NCBI RefSeq assembly: GCF_024273235.1
Contig: NZ_JANBVH010000006.1
Span: forward strand, 62,001-126,000
Direction: 5' to 3'
DNA length: 64,000 nucleotides
From: Sphingomonas faeni
GTDB taxonomy: Bacteria > Pseudomonadota > Alphaproteobacteria > Sphingomonadales > Sphingomonadaceae
Part shown: piece by piece, positions 57,364-64,000 of the stretch
How positions within the stretch are numbered: position 1 is the stretch's first letter
How the letters are laid out: the number at the start of each line of letters is the position of its first letter
Notes under the pieces: model-generated
What the model was told of the DNA's origin: nothing
Database searches by the model: none
Seen by the model: only the letters and a program-made list of their open reading frames with translations
Made by a program: the position numbers and the translations under genes

Positions 57364-60084
57364 ATGAAGTCATCCGTTCTCGTCTCCGTCCTGCTCGCGA
57401 CGACGACGCTCGTCCCGGCGCAGTCGTTCGCGCAAAGCGCTCCGGCCGGCAGCGTCGTCTCGCCGCAGGCGGGTACGCCGGTCGAAGACCGTGCCAACCC
57501 GACGGCAGAGGCCGCTCAGGCGCAGGAGCAGGTCGAGATCTCGACCCCCGGCGGCAATTCGGGCGGTGAAGACATCGTCGTCATCGGGCGCAACGTGCCC
57601 AATGCGGTGCGCGCCACCGCCGAAGTCGTCAACGTGCTGTCGTCCGCCGATATCGCGCGGACCGGCGAAGGCGATATCGCCGGCGCGCTCCAGCGCGTGA
57701 CCGGCCTGTCGGTCGTCGGCAACGGCCTGGTCTATGTCCGCGGTCTCGGCGATCGCTATTCGTCGTCGCTGCTCAACGGATCGCCGCTGCCATCGCCGGA
57801 GCCGCTGCGCCGCGTCGTCCCGCTCGACATCTTCCCGACCAACGTGATCGCATCGGCGGTCGTGCAAAAGAGCTATTCGGTCAATTACTCGGGCGAATTC
57901 GGCGGTGGCGTCATCAACCTGACGACCAAGGCGGTCCCCGAAAAGACGTTCTTCCAGTTCGGCGGCTCGGTCGGCGCGGATACCGTCACGACCAGCGAAC
58001 TCGGCTATGTCTATGACGGCGGCAAGCACGACTGGACCGGTTTCGACAGTGGCGAGCGCAAGGTCCCCGGCTTCATCAAGACGGCGGGCGCGGACGGCAC
58101 GTCGCTGACCGGCGCGCAGATCACCGCGCTGTCGAACGCCAAGACGACGTTGCTGCAACAGAACAACCAGATCCCTGCCAATCTGTCGGGCGAGACCAGC
58201 TTCGGCACCTCGGCCGATATCGGCAGCACCCGGGTCGGCGTGATCGCCGCGGCGGGGATCAGCAACACGTGGCGGACGCGCGACACGATCCAGCAGTCGA
58301 CCGACGACGTCGGCGGCATCCTCACGCGCGATTTCCGCACGGTGCTGACCGACAACCGGTCGATCGTCAACGGCTTGCTCGGCTTCGGCGCGGAGTTCGG
58401 CGAGAACAAGATCCGCTGGACCAACCTCTACATCCACGACACGCTGAAGCAGGGTCGCCTCAGCACCGGCTCGACGTCGAACATCGGCGACGTCGCCGGC
58501 ATCCAGCCGTTCATCGTCCAGAACACCAGCTGGTTCGAACGCCAGTTGATGGACACGCAGCTGGTCGGCGAGTTCAAGTTCGGCGATTTCGCCCTCGATA
58601 CCCGCGGCAGCTATGCCAAGACCGAGCGCAACTCGCCCTACGAGCGCCAGTTCACCTATCAATATAACGAGAATGTCGGCGACTACACGAACAACCTCAG
58701 CGGCTTGCAGAGCGCGACGGTCGCGTTCAGCGAACTCGACGAGACCTTGTGGTCGGGACAGGCCAACCTCACCTGGAACGTGCCGTTCGACCGCCCGTTC
58801 GCGCTGTCGGTCGGCTATGCTTATAGCGATACCGATCGTACCTCGAGCCGCTACACCTTCCGCTACCAGACCGCGGGCAACGTCGCGCTGGACGATGCCG
58901 TCGCCCAGGAACGCCCGGACTTCCTGCTGTCGGACTTCAACCTCCAGACCTATGGCATCGGCCTCGCGAACACCTGCGTCGCACCGACCTGCGCGCCGAC
59001 CTACGATGCGTCGTTGCGGATCCACGGTGCCTATGCCCAGGTCGAGGGCGAGATCACCGACGGCCTGCGCGCCAATGTCGGCATCCGCTACGAGGACGCG
59101 CTGGAAACGGTGCTGCCGGGCGGTGGTGTCGGCGTCTCGTTCGCGCAGACTAACCTCGCACGGTCCTATTGGCTGCCGGCCGTCACGGTGACGTGGAATT
59201 TCGCGTCCGACATGCAGGTTCGCGGGCATATGTCGAAGACGCTGGCCCGGCCGCAGTTCCGCGAACTCGCACCCCAGCTCTACCAGGATTTCGAGAGCGA
59301 TCGCCTGTTCTTCGGCAACCCGTTCCTGACCGACTCGCAGCTGTATAACGGCGAGCTGCGCTACGAATGGTATTTCGCGCGCGACCAGAAGTTCAATCTG
59401 GCGGGCTTCTACAAGCGCATCGACAACCCGATCGAGGCGGTCGCGTTCTTCCCGGCCGGCAGCGACACGCTCCAGACCGGCTTCGCCAACGCCCCGCGCG
59501 CGGACCTGTACGGCGGCGAGGTCGAGCTTCAGAAATACATCCCGCTCGATGGCCTGAACGGGGACTTCTTCGCGACCCGTCGCCTCGTCGCGATCGCCAA
59601 CTACACCTACACGCATTCGGCGCTGCAGGTTGGCGACGAGCTGATCGCCAGCCCGATCCAGTCCAACGGCACGACCGCCAGCCTGCGCCCCGCCAACGTG
59701 CTGTTCCAGGACGGCGCGGCGCTGACCGGCCAGTCGGATCACCTCGTCAATCTGCAGCTCGGGATCGAGGACAAGGCGAGCCTGTCGCAGCTGACGTTGC
59801 TGTTCAACTACGCCAGCGACCGCGTGACGAACCGCGGCCCGGTCGGCGGCGGCGGCGGCGTTCGCCTGCCCGACCTGATCGAGAAGCCCGGCATCCGCTT
59901 CGACGTCGTCGCGCGCCAGGGCATCCCGGTGGCGGGCAAGCAGATCGAGGTGAAGTTCGAGGCCCGCAACCTGACCGGCACCGGCTACCGCGAGTACCAG
60001 ACCTTCTCGAACGGCAACGAAGTCGACATCAACCGCTACAAGCTGGGCCGCGTCTTCACGCTGGGGGCGAGCGTGCAGTTCTAA
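57364..60084 (+). CDS. TonB-dependent receptor, partner of the ElpS-like lipoprotein
   Basis: The 906-residue outer-membrane receptor has a signal peptide (residues 1-24, ending SFA-Q), a plug with EDIVVIGRNVPNAVRAT, GLVYVRGLGDRYSSSLLNGSPLPSPEPLRRVVPLDIFP and FGGGVINLTTKAVPE, and a barrel ending RVFTLGASVQF. The RYSSSLLNGxPLPSPEP plug block marks the Caulobacter/sphingomonad-type receptors often linked to phosphate or polymer-derived substrates. It follows the lipoprotein gene behind a terminator, and shares its likely PhoB control through readthrough. Confidence 0.94.
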   Translation: MKSSVLVSVLLATTTLVPAQSFAQSAPAGSVVSPQAGTPVEDRANPTAEAAQAQEQVEISTPGGNSGGEDIVVIGRNVPNAVRATAEVVNVLSSADIARTGEGDIAGALQRVTGLSVVGNGLVYVRGLGDRYSSSLLNGSPLPSPEPLRRVVPLDIFPTNVIASAVVQKSYSVNYSGEFGGGVINLTTKAVPEKTFFQFGGSVGADTVTTSELGYVYDGGKHDWTGFDSGERKVPGFIKTAGADGTSLTGAQITALSNAKTTLLQQNNQIPANLSGETSFGTSADIGSTRVGVIAAAGISNTWRTRDTIQQSTDDVGGILTRDFRTVLTDNRSIVNGLLGFGAEFGENKIRWTNLYIHDTLKQGRLSTGSTSNIGDVAGIQPFIVQNTSWFERQLMDTQLVGEFKFGDFALDTRGSYAKTERNSPYERQFTYQYNENVGDYTNNLSGLQSATVAFSELDETLWSGQANLTWNVPFDRPFALSVGYAYSDTDRTSSRYTFRYQTAGNVALDDAVAQERPDFLLSDFNLQTYGIGLANTCVAPTCAPTYDASLRIHGAYAQVEGEITDGLRANVGIRYEDALETVLPGGGVGVSFAQTNLARSYWLPAVTVTWNFASDMQVRGHMSKTLARPQFRELAPQLYQDFESDRLFFGNPFLTDSQLYNGELRYEWYFARDQKFNLAGFYKRIDNPIEAVAFFPAGSDTLQTGFANAPRADLYGGEVELQKYIPLDGLNGDFFATRRLVAIANYTYTHSALQVGDELIASPIQSNGTTASLRPANVLFQDGAALTGQSDHLVNLQLGIEDKASLSQLTLLFNYASDRVTNRGPVGGGGGVRLPDLIEKPGIRFDVVARQGIPVAGKQIEVKFEARNLTGTGYREYQTFSNGNEVDINRYKLGRVFTLGASVQF

Positions 60085-60107
60085 AGGCGGAACACCGTAG
60101 CGTATTT

Positions 60108-60212
60108 CCACCCCGGCGAAGGCCGGGGCCCAATTGGCAAGGTGGTTATAACGAAGCGATGCGCTTCGTTATTGCCGTGTCCCAATTGGGCCCCGGCCTT
60201 CGCCGGGGTGGT
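60108..60212. repeat. Intergenic palindromic repeat, family A copy 6
   Basis: CCACCCCGGCGAAGGCCGGG arms with GCCCAATTGG/CCAATTGGGC. It lies between the convergent ends of the TonB receptor and oxygenase genes. Confidence 0.8.
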
Positions 60213-60236
60213 GCTTCTACCTTGACGCCCGACGCA

Positions 60237-60893
60237 TCACCCCCACTCCTTCTCCCGAAACCATTTCGTGATCACGTATTTGACCCCCGCGCGCACCTTC
60301 ATCCCGTGATGCAGCGTCGCCGCATTCAGGCTCCCGTCCGCGCGACGGTTGTTCCACGCGAGCAGCTTGCCCGTCTCCGGCTGGACGATCTTGTCGATCG
60401 CCTTGAACCGCGTCGCGCCGCCCGCCTCGGGCTGGTTGAGATAGACCATCACGGTCCACGTGCGGTTTCCCGCGACCCCGCAATAGCGCTGGTAATCGAT
60501 GCCGCTCGGCTCGAAATAATCGGTGTGTCCCTTGAACTCCTGCCCGACCGCATAGCGCTGCCCCTGCAACGGTTCGCCGTGCGCAGGATCGAGCCCGGTC
60601 AGCGCCAGGATACGACGCTCGACCTCGATCACGGCAGGGTCTTCCGCCGACAGGTCGCCCGTCTCGCTCGTCCGATAGCTCGCATCGCCGTTCGAATCGG
60701 AGATCGTCGACGGGCGCCGCACCGCATCGATCCGCTCGATCAGCGCCGCACACAGCTCTGGCGGCAGGAAGTCCTTCCGCACGAACAGGTCGAGCTTCGC
60801 GCTCGGCACCCGCTGCACGCCGGGGGCGGACAGCCGCGCGATGACCGGTTCGGGGGGCAGGCCGGAGCCGCTGGAGGGGAGATGCTCGGACAT
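60237..60893 (-). CDS. 2-oxoglutarate/Fe(II)-dependent dioxygenase (prolyl 4-hydroxylase type)
   Basis: A 218-residue oxygenase with the iron triad HTDYFEPSG (His, Asp) and HHGMKVRAGVKYVITKW (distal His and the 2-oxoglutarate-binding Lys). DASYRTSETGDLS and VMVYLNQPEAGGATRF are typical of bacterial prolyl 4-hydroxylase-like proteins. It would hydroxylate a protein or small molecule. It is inserted, in opposite orientation, between the TonB receptor and gspC, divergent from gspC by 134 nt. The start at 60893 (MSEHLPSSGSG) is the family-consistent one; the open frame goes on to 60947. Confidence 0.9.
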   Translation of the reverse strand: MSEHLPSSGSGLPPEPVIARLSAPGVQRVPSAKLDLFVRKDFLPPELCAALIERIDAVRRPSTISDSNGDASYRTSETGDLSAEDPAVIEVERRILALTGLDPAHGEPLQGQRYAVGQEFKGHTDYFEPSGIDYQRYCGVAGNRTWTVMVYLNQPEAGGATRFKAIDKIVQPETGKLLAWNNRRADGSLNAATLHHGMKVRAGVKYVITKWFREKEWG

Positions 60894-61027
60894 CCGCGTC
60901 TTCTGCCAACCCCGGACGCGATGCGCTACCCCATCGGAATGCGGCAACCAACGCGCAAGCCATTGACGCGGAATTGTAACATGGCATGCCTACGCGACGA
61001 GATGCGGGAAAATGGGGTGGGTCGCGG

Positions 61028-61861
61028 ATGCGATTGAAGCTGGACGCGCGGGCGCGCCGTATCTTGCGGCGTATGCCGGTCGTGAATGTCTATAGTGTCG
61101 TCGAACTCGCGCTGCTGGCCGGGCTGGCGGTGCAGTGCGCGCGGCTGGCCTGGACGATCGTGACGCCGATCACGCCGCTCGGCGACTGGCGTCCGGCCGC
61201 GGCGATGGTGGTCGGTTCGCCTGCCGACCTCCTCCGTGGCTTCGACCCGTTCTTCCGGCTCGGCGGCGCGCCTGGAGCACCGGCTACCGTGACGTCGCTC
61301 CAGTTGACCCTGTTCGGCACGCGCATGGACGAGGCGATGGGGCGCAGCTCCGCGATCATCGCCGGCCCCGACGGCGTGCAGCAGAGCGTCGCGATCGGCG
61401 ACGAGATCCAGCCGGGCGTGCGGCTCAAGGCGGTCGCGTTCGACCATGTCACGATCGATCGCGGCGGCGCCGACGAGGACCTGTTCCTCGATCAGTCCGG
61501 CGCCGTCACTCCGGTCGCGCCCGGTGCCGCTCCGGTCGGCGCGCTAACCGCGTCGTCCGGCGCTCCCGCAGTCGGCATCCCGGTCGCGCAGCTCCGCAGC
61601 GAGATCGGCTTCATCCCGCGGATCGACGGCGGCCGCATCAGCGGGCTCACCGTCCGCGCGCAAGGCACCGGCAACGCCTTCCGCTCGGCCGGGCTCAAGG
61701 ACGGCGACGTCGTCACCTCGATCGGCGGGCGCCCCGTCTCGGGCCCCGGTGATCTCGACCGGATCGCCAAGGATTTCGCGGGCGGCGGCAACGTCCCCAT
61801 CACCGTAGAACGCGGCCAGGATACCCTGCCGCTCGCCATCACGATCGCGCCACCCAAATGA
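61028..61861 (+). CDS. gspC: Type II secretion system protein GspC
   Basis: A 277-residue inner-membrane clamp linking the platform to the GspD secretin. It has a short cytoplasmic start, one membrane helix (VVELALLAGLAVQCARLAWT, about 25-45), the HR-like periplasmic domain (LQLTLFGTRMDEAMGRSSAIIAGPDGVQQSVAIGDEI, about 98-140) and a C-terminal PDZ domain (GLTVRAQGTGNAFRSAGLKDGDVVTSIGGRPVSG). The start at 61028 is chosen for length; an upstream ATG at 60986 is possible. A TTGACG at 60963 could be its -35. No Pho-type heptamers are seen here. It lies 10 nt before gspD. Confidence 0.92.
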   Translation: MRLKLDARARRILRRMPVVNVYSVVELALLAGLAVQCARLAWTIVTPITPLGDWRPAAAMVVGSPADLLRGFDPFFRLGGAPGAPATVTSLQLTLFGTRMDEAMGRSSAIIAGPDGVQQSVAIGDEIQPGVRLKAVAFDHVTIDRGGADEDLFLDQSGAVTPVAPGAAPVGALTASSGAPAVGIPVAQLRSEIGFIPRIDGGRISGLTVRAQGTGNAFRSAGLKDGDVVTSIGGRPVSGPGDLDRIAKDFAGGGNVPITVERGQDTLPLAITIAPPK

Positions 61862-61871
61862 AAACGGCCAC

Positions 61872-64000
61872 ATGAAAAAACTGATCCTCGGTCCGGTCGT
61901 TGCGCTAGCGCTCGCGGCAAGCGTCCACGCACAGACCACGCTCAACGTCCGCGACGCCGATATCCGCGCGTTCATCGCCGATGCCGCCAAGGTCACCGGG
62001 CGGACCTTCATCATCGACAACCGCGTCGCGGGGAAGGTGACCGTGGTCACCGATCGCCCGCTGTCGCGCTCCGAATATTTCGAGGTCTTCCTCTCGACCC
62101 TGCGCGCCAACGGCCTCGTCGCGGTGCCGACCTCGAACGGCGCGTTCCGCGTCCAGCCGCTCGACAACGCCGCCTCGCAGCCGAGCCGGATCGGCGTCGC
62201 GGGGGCCGCGCGTAACAGCTACGTCACCGAGATCGTCCGCCTCCGGGCGATCGACGCGCAGTCCGCGGTCGAGACCGTCCGCCCGCTGGTCAGCGCGCAA
62301 GGCTCGGTCAGCGCGAACCGCGGCGGCAACAGCCTCGTCGTGGTCGATTTCGCCGATAACATCCGCCGTATCCGCGAAGTCCTCCGCCGGATCGACACCG
62401 ACACCTCGTCGACGCGGGTCGTCGCGCTCAAGAACGCCAGCGCCAAGGAAATCGCGACCGCGCTCCAGGGCCTGATCGGCGCGGGCACCGGGGGCGGGCA
62501 GGGCGGAGCAGCCGCGACCGGCCCCAGCGCCTCGGTCGTCGCCGTCGAAGGCTCGAACGCGGTCGCGTTGCGCGGCGATCCGACCACCGTCGCCCGCCTC
62601 GCGCAGGTCGCCGCCGACCTCGATCAGAAGGCGCGCAACGGCACCGAGATCAGGGTCGTCTTCCTCGAAAATGCCGATGCCGAGCAGTTGCTGCCGGTGC
62701 TCCAGGAACTCGTCGGCCAGACCCCGACCCAGCCCGTGCAGACGGCTCTGTCGCGCTCGAACTTCGGATCGAGCAGCACCAACGGGGCGTCCGGCGGCCA
62801 GTCGAACATGTCGCAGCCGCAGATCCCGCAGTCGGGGCCATCCCCGAGCGGCGGGGGCGGCGGATCGGGCCAGCCCGCGATCACCGCGGCTGGCGGCAAG
62901 ACCGCCGCGGTCGTGACGCGCTTCGCCGGCGCCAACGCGATCGTCATCGCCGCCCCCGCCGAGATCCAGCGCCAGCTCAACGACGTCGTCCGCCAGCTCG
63001 ACACCCGCCGCGAACAGGTGCTGGTCGAGGCGATCGTCGCCGAAGTGTCGGATTCGACCGCCCGCACGCTCGGCGCGCAGTTCATCGTCGGCGACCCCAG
63101 CGGCGGCGCGTTCGGCGCGTCGACCTTCTCCAACTCCGCGCCCAACATCCTGCAGATCGCCGGCGCGATCGGCGCGACTCAGCTCAACACGTCGAGCACG
63201 ACGACGGTCAACACCGACGGCAGCACGACGACGACCAACACCACCAGCGACGCCGCGAACACGCTCCAACAGTCGGCGATCAGCTCGATCCTCGCGGCGA
63301 CGGGCGGTTTCGGCGGTTTCGGCGGCAAGATCGGCAGCACGTTCTTCGGCGCGATCATCAACGCGGTGAAGAGCGACACCACCTCGAACCTGCTCCAGGT
63401 TCCGCACCTCGTCACGCTCGACAACCAGGAGGCGCACAGCCTCGTCGGCCAGGAAATCCCGATCACCACGGGGCAGGCGCTCAGCACCAATTTCGACAAC
63501 GCCTTCCGCACCACGCAGCGCCAGAACGTCGGTATCGAACTGACCGTCCGCCCGCAGGTCAATTCGTCGGGCACGGTGAAACTGAACCTCCGCCTCGAGG
63601 TCAGCTCGATCGCCGGTCCAGTGTCGAGCGACAACAGCGACCTGATTCTCAACAAGCGCGAGGTCGAGACCGTCCGCACCGTCGACGACGGCCAGATCGC
63701 AGTGATCAGCGGCCTGCTCGACGACAACGAGCGCCGCACGATCGAGAAGATCCCGCTGCTCGGCGACATTCCGGTGCTCGGCCATTTGTTCACGTCGAAG
63801 GCGAAACAGCGGTCGAAGACCAATCTGATGATCTTCATCCGCCCGACGATCCTGCGCACCGCGGAGGACAGCCGCAAGCTGACGGAGCAGCGCTACGGCT
63901 ATGTCCGGCTGCAGCAGGGCTTGCAGGAGCCGGGCGCCGAGCCGTCGATCGACCAGCTCGTCCGCGATTACATGGGCGCCGCGCCGCCGATTCCGTCCGG
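61872..64000 (+). CDS. gspD: Type II secretion system secretin GspD (3' end beyond window)
   Basis: The outer-membrane secretin through which folded proteins leave the cell. The first 709 codons are present. There is a signal peptide (residues 1-20, ending VHA-Q), N0 to N3 domains (TTLNVRDADIRAFIADAAKVTGRTF; VVDFADNIRRIREVLRRID; and two more), a Ser/Gly-rich loop (about 295-340), and the secretin core with LVGQEIPITTGQ and EVETVRTVDDGQIAVISGLLDDNER, then IPLLGDIPVLGHLF. It is followed off-window presumably by gspE and others. With gspC it is adjacent to the Pho-box lipoprotein, its possible cargo. Confidence 0.96.
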   Translation, partial: MKKLILGPVVALALAASVHAQTTLNVRDADIRAFIADAAKVTGRTFIIDNRVAGKVTVVTDRPLSRSEYFEVFLSTLRANGLVAVPTSNGAFRVQPLDNAASQPSRIGVAGAARNSYVTEIVRLRAIDAQSAVETVRPLVSAQGSVSANRGGNSLVVVDFADNIRRIREVLRRIDTDTSSTRVVALKNASAKEIATALQGLIGAGTGGGQGGAAATGPSASVVAVEGSNAVALRGDPTTVARLAQVAADLDQKARNGTEIRVVFLENADAEQLLPVLQELVGQTPTQPVQTALSRSNFGSSSTNGASGGQSNMSQPQIPQSGPSPSGGGGGSGQPAITAAGGKTAAVVTRFAGANAIVIAAPAEIQRQLNDVVRQLDTRREQVLVEAIVAEVSDSTARTLGAQFIVGDPSGGAFGASTFSNSAPNILQIAGAIGATQLNTSSTTTVNTDGSTTTTNTTSDAANTLQQSAISSILAATGGFGGFGGKIGSTFFGAIINAVKSDTTSNLLQVPHLVTLDNQEAHSLVGQEIPITTGQALSTNFDNAFRTTQRQNVGIELTVRPQVNSSGTVKLNLRLEVSSIAGPVSSDNSDLILNKREVETVRTVDDGQIAVISGLLDDNERRTIEKIPLLGDIPVLGHLFTSKAKQRSKTNLMIFIRPTILRTAEDSRKLTEQRYGYVRLQQGLQEPGAEPSIDQLVRDYMGAAPPIPS

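Noticed and set aside
57370..60111. 913-codon minus-strand ORF opposite the second TonB receptor
   Set aside because: Same antisense effect; no signal peptide or domain.
60894..61027. Pho-type heptamers before gspC
   Set aside because: No GTCA repeats in 11-bp phase are present; any PhoB effect on gspC would be indirect.
61905..63785. 626-codon minus-strand ORF opposite gspD
   Set aside because: The plus frame, open to the window edge, is a full secretin; the minus ORF is its mirror.

Overview
The window is high-GC chromosomal DNA from an alphaproteobacterium, most likely a Sphingomonas or a close sphingomonad. The evidence is the strong G/C bias at third codon positions, two large TonB-dependent receptors, GatCAB instead of direct Asn/Gln charging, a class III formaldehyde dehydrogenase pathway, and many short palindromic repeats that sit only between genes. 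No phage, IS element, CRISPR array or rRNA was seen. There are three tRNA genes: Arg-CCU, Leu-UAG and Val-CAC.

Layout. 1-6.3 kb: carbohydrate genes (5' part of a gluconokinase, a large secreted double beta-helix protein, a Tat-exported lactonase-family propeller, a type-B carboxylesterase). 6.8-8.6 kb: an exonuclease with BRCT domain, tRNA-Arg, SWIB and DUF2945 small proteins. 8.7-11.1 kb: glutathione-dependent formaldehyde detoxification with a VOC protein in the middle. 11.5-14.5 kb: a TonB receptor. 14.7-16.5 kb: pterin/folate genes (folE, FolM-like SDR, folB). 17-25 kb: branched-chain amino acid genes on the minus strand (ilvB, ilvN, ilvC, yceI, leuA) with a leucine leader peptide before leuA, then miaA and serB starting head to head. 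26-30.6 kb: envelope and positioning genes (two SPOR proteins, a ParA ATPase and a ribbon-helix-helix partner). 30.8-33 kb: pyrB and a dihydroorotase-like protein without metal ligands. 34.7-40 kb: ruvX, an alpha/beta hydrolase and gatCAB. 40-46.7 kb: a membrane aspartic protease, two tiny proteins, tRNA-Leu, tig, a glycosyltransferase, clpP and clpX. 47-54.3 kb: a decayed nucleotidyltransferase, a cation antiporter, cytochrome c, an M1 peptidase, lon, HU and tRNA-Val. 55.5-64 kb: a secreted beta-helix lipoprotein, a TonB receptor, a 2OG-Fe oxygenase, and gspC/gspD of a type II secretion system that runs off the window.

The most interesting part is the right end. An array of CNGTCAT-like heptamers in strict 11-bp phase (55527-55588), the signature of PhoB boxes, precedes a lipoprotein gene. 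A strong intrinsic terminator then separates it from a TonB receptor, and type II secretion genes follow. This looks like a phosphate-starvation system resembling the Caulobacter ElpS lipoprotein/T2SS locus. Other notable items are the leucine attenuator, the pseudo-dihydroorotase next to pyrB, the chromosomal ParA/RHH/SPOR cassette, a nucleotidyltransferase pseudogene, a pair of tiny coupled ORFs, and about 20 intergenic palindromes in at least five sequence families.
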